A program made the position numbers and the translations under genes. From the NCBI RefSeq assembly GCF_002251945.1, contig NZ_NDHW01000184.1, positions 62,531-126,530 of the forward strand: 64,000 nt of DNA, read 5' to 3'. The notes under the pieces are model-generated. The model made no database searches and had not been told where the DNA came from. It saw nothing but the letters and a program-made list of their open reading frames with translations. Positions 8,269 through 16,539 of this stretch are shown in pieces (position 1 is the first letter of the stretch; every line of letters starts with the position of its first letter). The DNA comes from Pseudanabaena sp. SR411. GTDB lineage: Bacteria; Cyanobacteriota; Cyanobacteriia; Pseudanabaenales; Pseudanabaenaceae.

Positions 8269-8826
8269 GTGGAAAAGCTAGAAAAGACCAGCATTGAGTC
8301 TATTGTCGAACAGGCTTTACAAGATGGCTACCTAACTCCTGCGATGGAAGCCGAAGTGGGGCGGATTTGCGATAGTGCGTTTGAGCTATCAGTTGAAGAG
8401 TATATGGCTCTTGATCGTCTGATGGGTGCATTGCTCACGGGAGAAGTTGTTGCTGTCCCGCGCAAGCAATTTATCAACGTCATGGAAGAGTTGGTTCTGA
8501 GTGAAGCTGTGGCAAGGGTCGCTGAGATCGAAGCCAATAGTAATAAAGTTTTGGATTTGGGGGATATTGCTGCTTATGCTCTCAACCGTTTACCGCCTTT
8601 GTACGCTACTACTGAGCAAGGGGCTAATTATCAACGGGACAGAGCGCTTGCCGATCTCCAACATTTGATCGCGCAGCAGGTCAAGGAAGCGATTGATCGC
8701 AACCTAGATCGTCCTGAATTCTTCCCCGATCGCTCTACTTTTGGCTCGGTAAACAAAGACTCTGTGCTTTCGCAGCTTAGCAACCTCCTCCAAGCCTATG
8801 CTCCTGACTTTGAGGAAAAGGCTTAG
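8269..8826 (+). CDS. ComFB-domain protein
   Basis: The central and C-terminal part (about residues 60-135) matches the ComFB family: NVMEELVLSEAVARVAE, then LDLGDIAAYALNRLPPLYAT and a conserved YQRDRALADLQHLI helix. ComFB-domain proteins in cyanobacteria have been reported to bind cyclic dinucleotides (CdgR-type receptors); whether this one does is inference. Residues 1-60 are an acidic helical extension. The start is GTG with a weak purine-rich stretch upstream. It follows the GH57 gene closely and overlaps the convergent peroxiredoxin-like gene by four bases. A nucleotide cyclase gene lies 1.5 kb away. Confidence 0.78.
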   Translation: MEKLEKTSIESIVEQALQDGYLTPAMEAEVGRICDSAFELSVEEYMALDRLMGALLTGEVVAVPRKQFINVMEELVLSEAVARVAEIEANSNKVLDLGDIAAYALNRLPPLYATTEQGANYQRDRALADLQHLIAQQVKEAIDRNLDRPEFFPDRSTFGSVNKDSVLSQLSNLLQAYAPDFEEKA

Positions 8827-9638
8827 GAGTTGATTATTTGTTGATTAGTTGATTGAGTGGCTTGATCGGCAAATAAAAACGATAGGGGATAGCTGGGGTT
8901 AGCAGCAAATCCTAAAATGCCGCGATCGCGATGCTCATAAATCAATTCGTTTTGAGCATTAAATAAAAAAGTGCCGCCGCGTTGTGTCATGTAAGATGCA
9001 TCGGGTACATAGGCTTTCCAGTTGCCTAAAACCTCAGCCATATTTCGCAATCGCAAAGTCGCAAGTTCAAAGGGACGCTGAAATCCGCTACCACCAGCCC
9101 ATTTAAAGAAGGAACCTTTTAATGGTGGTAATGGTGCGGCTTTGATTACTTCGTCATTGCTAATGAGTTGTGGTGCATCGCGATCGCCTCGGTAACCGCG
9201 AAAAACTTCTTTCAAAGTTCCTTGGCTGCCAATCCCTGCACACATCAGCATCAGATTGATCCAAGCACTTTGCCCTGATGATAATAGGGGGAATTTAGTA
9301 GTTAGCCCTGAGTAGAGATTTAATTGGCGATGTAGTTCTCCCGTAGCATCGACAAACATCCACCTAGGATCGAAGCCTGTAAATTTACAAAAATATTCTC
9401 CCGATTGGTGATCGCCGATGCCAATCGCCCGAACCGCAATTTCTTCTAATTTAAGGCGATCAATTTCTCGCTGGATCCACCAGATATATTCAAGGCTATC
9501 AAAATCACCTAGTTGGGGCAAAACTAAAATTAGTTTGCGAAATGCTGATGGACAATTATCAAAAATCGAGGTGACGACACCATCGCTTACACGTTGTCGT
9601 TGCGCTTGACTAAGAATTTCGTAAATGTTTTGCTGCAT
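8823..9638 (-). CDS. Peroxiredoxin-like (AhpC/TSA-type) family protein
   Basis: The protein resembles the PRX-like/AhpC-TSA antioxidant family with a thioredoxin fold: KLILVLPQLGDFDSLEYIWW, then a GIGDHQSGEYFCKFTGFDP segment and the C-terminal TQRGGTFLFNAQNELIYEHR beta-hairpin. Its cysteines do not fall at the usual peroxidatic position, where CPSAFRKLIL replaces a typical threonine/cysteine motif, so peroxidase activity is doubtful. The ATG at 9638 is the only reasonable start. It is divergent from a secreted-protein gene with a HIP1 site in the 37-bp gap. Confidence 0.65.
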   Translation of the reverse strand: MQQNIYEILSQAQRQRVSDGVVTSIFDNCPSAFRKLILVLPQLGDFDSLEYIWWIQREIDRLKLEEIAVRAIGIGDHQSGEYFCKFTGFDPRWMFVDATGELHRQLNLYSGLTTKFPLLSSGQSAWINLMLMCAGIGSQGTLKEVFRGYRGDRDAPQLISNDEVIKAAPLPPLKGSFFKWAGGSGFQRPFELATLRLRNMAEVLGNWKAYVPDASYMTQRGGTFLFNAQNELIYEHRDRGILGFAANPSYPLSFLFADQATQSTNQQIINS

Positions 9639-9675
9639 GGGATTATATTAAGATTGCGATCGCAAGGAAAATTAT

Positions 9676-10200
9676 ATGATCGAGAAAGAACTATCTTTTG
9701 ATGTAATCGCAAAATATGTGATGGCAAAGTCAATGAAACCTACCTTTAACCTTTTAGTGTTTCTTTTTCTAGCAATAATGCCCAGTGCTGCATTTGCTGA
9801 GCCAGTGGTTATCAAAACAACTCCAGCAAATACGAATTACTATCCTTGGATTGTACAACTCTCTCAAAGTCCAATTGATTGGTTTGCAAGTGATGTCAAT
9901 GCAAAGGTTCAAGGAAAAGCTTATCGAGTTGTCATTCTTATTGAGGATATTTATAACAGTGTATTTATTGAGCAAGTAACATTTGGGACGGAAGGTTGTT
10001 GCAAAAAAGTAACCAACGCACGCATGGTTGACCTCAAAACTTTTTCTGCAAAATTTGGCTTCACAGATGAAATTAATGGATTTCGGTTTATGCGTTGGAT
10101 CAGCCCAACATCATTTATCTTCCGTTACAAAGATCGCCTTTTTGTAATGACTGCGATCGATAGTCCCGAAGTTAAGGTCGAACCATATGCTGATGATTAA
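9676..10200 (+). CDS. Secreted or membrane-anchored hypothetical protein
   Basis: Not recognised. A hydrophobic segment (NLLVFLFLAIMPSAAFA, about residues 25-41) ending in an AFA-E junction looks like a signal peptide. AAGGA seven bases before the ATG at 9676 supports this start, although it leaves about 20 polar residues before the hydrophobic core; a start at 9733 would give a conventional signal peptide. The mature part is about 130 residues, beta-rich, with adjacent cysteines (GCCKK). It reads alone, with a hairpin after its stop. Confidence 0.55.
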   Translation: MIEKELSFDVIAKYVMAKSMKPTFNLLVFLFLAIMPSAAFAEPVVIKTTPANTNYYPWIVQLSQSPIDWFASDVNAKVQGKAYRVVILIEDIYNSVFIEQVTFGTEGCCKKVTNARMVDLKTFSAKFGFTDEINGFRFMRWISPTSFIFRYKDRLFVMTAIDSPEVKVEPYADD

Positions 10201-10234
10201 TGAGTAGCTCACCATAATTAAACCCTAAAACCAG

Positions 10235-10269
10235 AAGCTGTCCCGCCCGCTACGCGGGCGGGACAGCTT
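10235..10269. terminator. 16-bp-arm GC-rich hairpin between convergent genes
   Basis: AAGCTGTCCCGCCCGC, loop TAC and the exact complement; outer AAAACC/GGTTTT bases extend the pairing. It lies between the stops of the 9676 gene and the cyclase and could terminate both. Confidence 0.75.
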
Positions 10270-10301
10270 TCTAGGTTTTTAGTTTACTTATGCCTAGATA
10301 C

Positions 10302-12617
10302 TTAACAACTAACTGACTTGAGCCACGCCTTGAGATTAGTTGGTACTGTGGTGAAATGTACATAAATCGTTTTAGTGTATGGCGATCGCGGTTGGGAAAT
10401 ATCAGCGATCGCTAACTTATTATCTAGCACCAGCGTCTTAGATGCGACTTGTTCTGGTAGCTGTTGATGAGGTTGTTGATGCTTTAACACTTTGGCATAG
10501 ATTTCACCTTCAATCTCTAGCTGTTGGGTTTGGTCATACACTTGAAGATGGAGTTTGAGATTGGTTAATACAGGAACATCCTGATCCGAGAAAATCTCCG
10601 CTCCATAGGGCGAAATCTGTCGTAATTCTCCCGTAAATATCTCTGTGCCTAGGTGCTTCTCTTCTAAAATGCGGTAGGTAATTGGAATAGGCGTAGGTAA
10701 TATTTGCAACGAATCACTGAGAGAGGGAAGTTCGAGATTATAGATGCCACCAATTCCGCAAATATCGTAGATCGAAATTGGATGCGATACACCTTTAGGC
10801 TCGACTTCCATAGAGCCATTGGTTTTGGCAATTTCCTGTATTTCTGCATAGGTCGTTTCCGAAATTAAGATCTGTCCTCCCACAGTATAGGATTCGATTC
10901 TGGCGGTGAGATTTACATGATTGCCAACTACGGCATACTTAGCACGAGACTGGGAACCGATGTTACCCGCTACAACTTCACCTGTATTAATGCCGATTCC
11001 CATTGCGATTTCGGGCAACTGCATTTGTGCAAGCCTATCATTTACCGATCGCATCGCTAATTGCATGGCGATCGCACTAGCCACAGCCCGTGCTGCATCA
11101 TCTTCACGATGGATCGGCGCACCAAATAACACCAGAATCGCATCCCCAATAAACTCATCAATTGTGCCTTCATAAGTAGCGATCGCCTCAGTCATCGTTC
11201 CTAAAAACACATTGAGAATTTCCACAACCTTTTCGGGCGGCATCTTTTCAGAAATTGTGGAAAAGCCGCGTAGATCGCACATTAAGATAGTTACTTTGCG
11301 GCGATCACCTCCTAGTTTCAGCCCTTCAGGTGTCTCTAATAAACTTTTGACCACAGCATCGGTCAAATAGCGGCTAAAGTAAGTCCGAATCTGCGCCGCC
11401 GTAATGGCTAGATAGCTAGTGACAATCACACCGCCTCCGAAAAAGGCGATCGCCGCAGGGACAAAGGGTAACCACCAGCCATAGGTTAGCGCGATCAAGC
11501 AGGATGCAAATAAACTTCCCGCTAAGACTAAGATGCTTAGCGATCGCCATACTAGCAATTGAATTTTTCGGTTCTGGATGTTGATATTGCGCCATTGCCA
11601 AATCAAGGTCGATCCAACTAGTGACCAACCAAAAATCCAGAGCCATTCCCAATGTTCTTCCCATGTCTGAATTGCGACCCTGCCATCAAGGGTACTACTA
11701 AGAATATGGCTCACAATCTGAGCATGTACTTCCACCCCCGATGTCAAAATTCTGGTACTGCCCAGCCCACCATCAAGGGGAGTGAAGAACCAATCTCTCA
11801 GACTTACGGCGGTTACCCCAATCATTACGACGCGATCGCGCAACAGATCGGGGGCGATTTTTCCTTCCAATACATCTGCCATTCTCACAGTCTGAAAACC
11901 TTGCTGCGATCGGCGGTAATTAATTATAAATTGATGTCCACCCACATCAATTCGGTGATAGCCACCATCATTAGTTTGTAATTTGGGTGGATTAAGCGCT
12001 TGGTCAAAGGGAACTATTTTTTCACCATCTAAATAGAGTAGAGCTAATTGCAAACCGAAACTAAGCCCTACTTTGCCATCAGGTAGACTCAAAGATAGTA
12101 CTCCTCGCCGAATCCGCCCATCCGTATCAAGGGGAAGATTGACTGCGCCAATTTGATCGACTTGGGCAAGCGCAGGAGGCGGTTTGATATCTGAAACCGA
12201 GAAATTTGATGCTACTAGATCGGGTGTTTTATAAACTCCAATTAAATTAGGAGTGGTCTTAAATAGCTTCTCTAATTGTGGATAGCCGACATTATCGGTC
12301 TTGTCACGGGAGAGATCTAAGCCGATCGCACGGGGCTTTTGCTGTCGTACTTTATCTAATAATTTCGTCAATAAAGCATCATCAATTGGCCATTGATATT
12401 GGCGTACATCGGCTTCATCAATGCCAATAATCACGATGCGTCGATCTTCAGGCTCAGGCGATCGCCATCGAAAAAACTGGTCGAGCATGGCTAATTCCAG
12501 CGATTCTAGTGATCCAATTAGCCGTAACCCGATTACGAATAGGGAAATGGTTGGCGCAGCGATCGCAATTCCGCGCCATTTCCACAAGCTGTTTTTTAAT
12601 CGAGATCTTATCGCCAT
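10302..12617 (-). CDS. CHASE2-domain class III nucleotidyl cyclase with degenerate PilZ-like tail
   Basis: A membrane-bound receptor cyclase making cAMP or cGMP. A first membrane segment (about residues 18-35) is followed by an extracytoplasmic CHASE2 sensor (IVIIGIDEADVRQYQWPI and GAVNLPLDTDGRIRR segments), three membrane segments (about 315-400) and a class III catalytic domain. The metal-binding aspartates are in ILMCDLRGFS and in IDEFIGDAILVLFG. The base-selecting position holds Glu (DEFIGD) and the second one Ala (AKYAVVGN), which fits guanylate better than adenylate. About 120 residues follow, with a PilZ-like GELRQISPYGAEIFS stretch but no RxxxR motif. The start is ATG 12617; a GTG at 12650 would add 11 residues. 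Downstream of DUF928 on the same strand. Confidence 0.88.
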   Translation of the reverse strand: MAIRSRLKNSLWKWRGIAIAAPTISLFVIGLRLIGSLESLELAMLDQFFRWRSPEPEDRRIVIIGIDEADVRQYQWPIDDALLTKLLDKVRQQKPRAIGLDLSRDKTDNVGYPQLEKLFKTTPNLIGVYKTPDLVASNFSVSDIKPPPALAQVDQIGAVNLPLDTDGRIRRGVLSLSLPDGKVGLSFGLQLALLYLDGEKIVPFDQALNPPKLQTNDGGYHRIDVGGHQFIINYRRSQQGFQTVRMADVLEGKIAPDLLRDRVVMIGVTAVSLRDWFFTPLDGGLGSTRILTSGVEVHAQIVSHILSSTLDGRVAIQTWEEHWEWLWIFGWSLVGSTLIWQWRNINIQNRKIQLLVWRSLSILVLAGSLFASCLIALTYGWWLPFVPAAIAFFGGGVIVTSYLAITAAQIRTYFSRYLTDAVVKSLLETPEGLKLGGDRRKVTILMCDLRGFSTISEKMPPEKVVEILNVFLGTMTEAIATYEGTIDEFIGDAILVLFGAPIHREDDAARAVASAIAMQLAMRSVNDRLAQMQLPEIAMGIGINTGEVVAGNIGSQSRAKYAVVGNHVNLTARIESYTVGGQILISETTYAEIQEIAKTNGSMEVEPKGVSHPISIYDICGIGGIYNLELPSLSDSLQILPTPIPITYRILEEKHLGTEIFTGELRQISPYGAEIFSDQDVPVLTNLKLHLQVYDQTQQLEIEGEIYAKVLKHQQPHQQLPEQVASKTLVLDNKLAIADISQPRSPYTKTIYVHFTTVPTNLKAWLKSVSC

Positions 12618-12659
12618 TTTTAAGTAAATATCCGTAGCGTAAAAAGCCACAGAAAACCC

Positions 12660-12708
12660 AAAACTTTGGTTAAAAGTTCTGCAATGCAGAACTTTTAACC
12701 AAAGTTTT
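12660..12708. terminator. 24-bp-arm hairpin between DUF928 and cyclase genes
   Basis: The arms AAAACTTTGGTTAAAAGTTC and onward pair perfectly around a single unpaired A, 17 bases past the DUF928 stop on the minus strand. The hairpin could terminate or attenuate read-through into the cyclase gene. Confidence 0.7.
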
Positions 12709-12724
12709 GCGGTTTGTCTAATCG

Positions 12725-13555
12725 CTAATAGCCGTTGTTTTGTGTCGGTTTTGTAGGTTCTAAAGTTTGCTCAGGTATTGCCACTGGGCTTTTCAAAAAA
12801 GTAAATGGAATCACCCGTTCTAGCGTAGCTGACTTCAGTAAATCAGTCCATTCGCTGACAATTTCTGGCTTTTTATAAAGCCCTTTTTGAGCTTCAGCCA
12901 AAGTTTGCACAGTTTCAAACCAGATCCCTTCTTGAGCAAATAAAACTGCACGATCTAAAGGGAGGAAAGTCTTTTTGAGTTGATCGGCTAAATTCTTGCT
13001 TGGCGAGACTCGACGAATAGATCCGCGAACTGTCTCAGCATCAGTCAAACTACTGACGGTAAATTCCCATACATAGTTTTTGTTAAGCTCTAAAATTGAA
13101 TCGCCTTTAACAGCACCCATCTTAAAAGCAAGAATACCTGCCTTGTTTTTGATCTTAAAAGATGTGCGGTAAACTCGCTTACCTTTAGCTGATGAACTAT
13201 CGACTTCATAAAGATAAAAGTAGGCTCGACCATCAATTTCTGGGACGAGGAAATAAAACGTTGGACTATCGGAAATTGTCTGAGGGACTGGAGCATTGTC
13301 TGCTACTAAATCTGGCACTATTCCAATTAGACAAGCTTTTTCAGTACAACCAGAACTACGGGTAGCTCCTGGTACTGAAACGGTAAGAGTACCAAGATTG
13401 CTAGGTGGAACATAGCGCACTTTACGTGACTGGGCTTGAACTGAAGGCGTAAAAAAACTCAAAGACAATGGCAAGGCAATTACTGTACTTACAGCTAAGC
13501 AAGAGCAAGCTGATGCTATTAAGATGTTTTTTGGTGAAAATTTTGGTGAAACCAT
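12725..13555 (-). CDS. DUF928 domain protein, exported
   Basis: A cyanobacterial family of unknown function. The ATG at 13555 gives a signal peptide (SPKNILIASACSCLAVSTV and onward, cleaved near VQAQ), and AGAGG lies 11 bases upstream; the frame stays open further upstream, but those residues look non-coding. The mature protein has the family features RYVPPSNLGTLTVSVPGATR, a cysteine pair (SSGCTEKACLIGIVPD), PTFYFLVPEIDGRAYFYLYE and a C-terminal helical part (AVLFAQEGIWFETVQTLAEA). It is predicted to act outside the cytoplasm. It shares strand and neighbourhood with the cyclase, CHAT and TpsA genes, a grouping I recall as recurrent in cyanobacteria. Confidence 0.8.
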   Translation of the reverse strand: MVSPKFSPKNILIASACSCLAVSTVIALPLSLSFFTPSVQAQSRKVRYVPPSNLGTLTVSVPGATRSSGCTEKACLIGIVPDLVADNAPVPQTISDSPTFYFLVPEIDGRAYFYLYEVDSSSAKGKRVYRTSFKIKNKAGILAFKMGAVKGDSILELNKNYVWEFTVSSLTDAETVRGSIRRVSPSKNLADQLKKTFLPLDRAVLFAQEGIWFETVQTLAEAQKGLYKKPEIVSEWTDLLKSATLERVIPFTFLKSPVAIPEQTLEPTKPTQNNGY

Positions 13556-13702
13556 GATGCGATCGCCTCTAGAAAAAGTGACCTTTATGGATATGACATG
13601 CAGATCGAGCGCACCAAGTATCATACCCATAAAATAATTAGATAGTATTTAAGAATGCATCTTCTATCAAAAAGTTGCTACAGACATTCGACTGAACATT
13701 GT

Positions 13703-13795
13703 TATAGCAATATAAGTTTTGCTTGCCCAAAAGATGAGCGCCGCCACTCATCTTTTGGGTTTTGATTTGTCCTAGCTATCTCTTACGTTGCTATA
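13703..13795. repeat. Family B palindromic element (TATAGCAA/TTGCTATA ends), copy 1
   Basis: Terminal inverted repeats TATAGCAA and TTGCTATA enclose AGTTTTGCTTG, a hairpin (CCCAAAAGATGAG and complement), and GGGTTTTGATTTGTCCTAGCT. A longer copy with the same order of blocks is at 53254-53369. The hairpin's apex is degraded here. Confidence 0.65.
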
Positions 13796-13796
13796 C

Positions 13797-13853
13797 AAAA
13801 GTCAATTTTATTAAAAGTACGTCGCTGACGTACTTTTAATAAAATTGACTTTT
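13797..13853. repeat. Perfect 27-bp-arm hairpin, loop GCT
   Basis: The arms at 13797-13823 and 13827-13853 are exact complements around GCT, with tip sequence GTACGTCGCTGACGTAC. Between the DUF928 gene and petN the gap 13556-13930 holds this hairpin, the family B element and the petN promoter region, and no other gene. Confidence 0.75.
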
Positions 13854-13930
13854 AGGGCTTCAGCTTTCTCTTTGGCACGGTAAAGCGTATTATGATACTT
13901 AGAAAAATTTATTTAAATCGTTACAAAAAT

Positions 13931-14020
13931 ATGGATATCTTGTCATTGGGTTGGTTTGGTGTACTTGGCATGTTTACACTTTCGATCGCTTTTGTCGTCT
14001 GGGGACGCAACGGGCTATAA
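13931..14020 (+). CDS. petN: Cytochrome b6-f complex subunit VIII (PetN)
   Basis: A 29-residue single-span subunit of the thylakoid cytochrome b6f complex, needed for its assembly. The protein starts [19 protein letters not shown] and ends VVWGRNGL, which matches PetN in length, in the MDILSLGW start and in the VVWGR-GL end. It is one hydrophobic helix with an Arg near the C-terminus. The gene lies alone on the plus strand inside a block of minus-strand secretion genes, and it ends before a bidirectional hairpin. Because of its size it is easily missed by gene finders. Confidence 0.95.
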   Translation: MDILSLGWFGVLGMFTLSIAFVVWGRNGL

Positions 14021-14028
14021 AAATCACA

Positions 14029-14069
14029 AGAATTAAAAAAGGGGCGCTTTGCGCCCCTTTTTTAATTCT
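14029..14069. terminator. Bidirectional hairpin terminator between petN and the CHAT gene
   Basis: AGAATTAAAAAAGGGGCGC, loop TTT and the exact complement. The stem runs into A/T-rich tracts on both sides and overlaps the stop codon of the minus-strand gene at 14062. Confidence 0.8.
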
Positions 14070-16479
14070 CACCAATTAAGGTAAAAGCTGCCCAATTAAG
14101 GGGATCGGGATACTTGGCTTTGGTGGCAAGCATGGCATAACGGATAGCTTTCGCCTTATTAGGTTCAGCCTGAAATTTTTGATAAAACTTAGTCATCAAT
14201 AGAGCCGTCGGATCATCAGGAACTGCCCATAAAGACACCACGACACTAGGCACTCCTGCCGTAATTAGCGATCGCGATAGACCAATTACACCATCACCCG
14301 TTAACAAGCCCTGTCCAGTTTTACAAGCACTTAGTACCACCATCTCCGCACTTAGGCGCATCGTCACAATTTCGCTAGCCGTCAAAAAACCGTCATCTAT
14401 TGAGCTAGGAGCAAGAGCGATCGCCCCTGGGATATCTCCTTTGCGATATTCCTCTAATAAGCCATGGGTAGCCAGATGCACAAAGCGAGCAGATTTCATT
14501 TTCGCGACAACTTCCATCTTTGTGGCTTGGTCACCTGTTAAAAAAGTAGTATTTAGTAACGAGGCGATCGCTTTGGCTTCTTTTTCGGCTCCCAATAAAG
14601 TTGGTAATTGGATAGGAGGATCACCCAAACTAGGCATCGTGGGATTGCCAACAATGAGAGTGGCTTGCAAATTAACCTTTTGCAATTGCTGGCGGAGTTG
14701 ATGGGTGAGATCGAGAACTTGAATTGCTGGCGCAATTTGCACTGTATGCTTCTCAATTAAGAATTGACCTTGAGGATTAATTAGAGCCGCGAATGGAACG
14801 AGAAAAAGTAATCCTTGCGGTAAAAAAACAACTCTAGTATTCTCGTCTTGAGGAAGTAAGTCTTGAATAGGCTGGATTAGAATCCTATGTAATATCTTTA
14901 GCTCTGCATACTTGTCTAATACTTCCTTGGGATCTTCAGCGATCACCCCTGAATCATTAAATAAGCTACGGACATCAGCAATAAGATCACCGATGGTAAG
15001 ATCAAGTTTTGTAAGATCGACTTCCCGAAAGACGAGTTCCCCCGAAGGCTGGACTACCCAAATATACAGTTTGATATATTCACCCTTAAGCTTTCCCTGT
15101 CCGATAAAAGTAGGATCGGCAATCAGAGAATATTCCACCATTACAGCATTCTGTTGTTTAGCTATACGACGAATATCCGCAATATTAATAGATGTTAGGG
15201 ATGAACTAATTAGATCAGCTTTTTGATCGTTTTTTGGAGCAGAACTTGAGTCAAGACGACGGGAAAGAAGTTCTGCAAATGCACGGGCGCGACCTCTCTC
15301 AGCAATCTCTAAGGCGGCTTCAGGTTTGTTCTGAGCAACCATAATCTGTTGCAGTAAATTAAAGGCATGAAGCTGTGTATCAAAAATGGAAACTTTATCA
15401 CCATCACTTAAGTTAGAGCGCAAAGATTCCAATAAGTTCAAGCTAGTGAGAAACTTTTGTTCTGCCTCTGAATACTTTTGCGATCGCCACAATGTATAGC
15501 CCCAATTGCTTAAAGTCATTGCTTCGAGACGCCGATCGCCGATTTGCTCAGCTAATTTCCAACTTTGCTCTTGCAGCGATAAAGCCTTATCATATTCTTG
15601 TAAAAATACATAGGCTAAACCCATGCCGCCGATTGCCGCACCTTCAAGACGAGGATTTTTTAATTCCTTAGCCACTGTTAAAGCTTGTTCATAATAGGCG
15701 ATCGCTTCTTTATATTTGCGCTGTACATGATAGCTAGAGCCGATATTATTCAGCGCGTTTCCTTCCGCTTCCCGAAAACCAATTTTTCTAGCATTATCGA
15801 GGCTTTGCTGGTAGTACTTAATAGCTTGAGGATATTCTTCTTCTGTACCTGCGATCGCGCCTAAGCTATTCAGCAAAAACACAATTCCATTGACATTACC
15901 TACCTCTTTCGCAATTTTAAGACTACGCTGATAAAAATTAATGGCGATTCTGTAGTTGCCAAGGTCATAGTGAATATTACCGAGGCTAGCTAGAACCTGT
16001 CCTTCTCCTTGCTGATCATTTAGTTCTTCTCTAATTACTAATCCTTGGTTTTGAACTTCTAGCGCCTTTGCATAGTTCCCAATCACCCGATAGCTGTTAC
16101 CAAGATTTCCAAGGGCATTGGCTTCCGTTTGGCGATCGCCTAAACTTTGAGCCAAAGCTAATAACTGCTGCAAATAGGCGATCGCCTGTTCGTATTTGCC
16201 AAGCATTTTTGATGCTTCTGCTAAAGTCTCAAGGACGTTGATTGCACCTTTATGATTCTTTTGTTGTTGATAAATTTTTAGTGCTTGTTGCCAACTAGAG
16301 ATGGCTGGATCAAACTGTTTGGCTCGAAACTGCTGTAGCCCAGTTTGGACAAGCTCATCTGCTGGAGAACTTGTCGGGATCGTAGGCGTAGGTTTGATAG
16401 GGGCGGCAGCCCATGTTGAGAGTGGCGTTATGAGCAGAATTACACTAGCGATCGCAGTGAGATAGATTTTGTTTTTCAT
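14062..16479 (-). CDS. Exported TPR protein with C-terminal CHAT (caspase-like) domain
   Basis: A predicted cysteine protease of the caspase/gingipain clan fused to tetratricopeptide repeats. A signal peptide (KIYLTAIASVILLITPLSTW, cleavage near WAAA) is followed by about eight TPRs of 40 residues (roughly residues 40-355) for protein binding, and the CHAT domain (about 520-805). The catalytic pair is His672 in HLATHG and Cys719 in LSACKTGQG, both intact. AGGA lies seven bases before the ATG. The export signal suggests that it meets its substrates in the periplasm or outside. It precedes the two TpsA genes' end on the same strand, which makes the exoproteins candidate substrates or partners (inference). 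Confidence 0.88.
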   Translation of the reverse strand: MKNKIYLTAIASVILLITPLSTWAAAPIKPTPTIPTSSPADELVQTGLQQFRAKQFDPAISSWQQALKIYQQQKNHKGAINVLETLAEASKMLGKYEQAIAYLQQLLALAQSLGDRQTEANALGNLGNSYRVIGNYAKALEVQNQGLVIREELNDQQGEGQVLASLGNIHYDLGNYRIAINFYQRSLKIAKEVGNVNGIVFLLNSLGAIAGTEEEYPQAIKYYQQSLDNARKIGFREAEGNALNNIGSSYHVQRKYKEAIAYYEQALTVAKELKNPRLEGAAIGGMGLAYVFLQEYDKALSLQEQSWKLAEQIGDRRLEAMTLSNWGYTLWRSQKYSEAEQKFLTSLNLLESLRSNLSDGDKVSIFDTQLHAFNLLQQIMVAQNKPEAALEIAERGRARAFAELLSRRLDSSSAPKNDQKADLISSSLTSINIADIRRIAKQQNAVMVEYSLIADPTFIGQGKLKGEYIKLYIWVVQPSGELVFREVDLTKLDLTIGDLIADVRSLFNDSGVIAEDPKEVLDKYAELKILHRILIQPIQDLLPQDENTRVVFLPQGLLFLVPFAALINPQGQFLIEKHTVQIAPAIQVLDLTHQLRQQLQKVNLQATLIVGNPTMPSLGDPPIQLPTLLGAEKEAKAIASLLNTTFLTGDQATKMEVVAKMKSARFVHLATHGLLEEYRKGDIPGAIALAPSSIDDGFLTASEIVTMRLSAEMVVLSACKTGQGLLTGDGVIGLSRSLITAGVPSVVVSLWAVPDDPTALLMTKFYQKFQAEPNKAKAIRYAMLATKAKYPDPLNWAAFTLIGEN

Positions 16480-16495
16480 ATAGCAATCCTAACAA

Positions 16496-16536
16496 GTTTG
16501 TAAGATTACGCCCCTTCGGGGCGTAATCTTACAAAC
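16496..16536. terminator. 19-bp-arm hairpin between tpsA1 and CHAT genes
   Basis: GTTTGTAAGATTACGCCCC, loop TTC and the exact complement; it begins right after the tpsA1 stop on the minus strand. Confidence 0.8.
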
Positions 16537-16539
16537 GGT

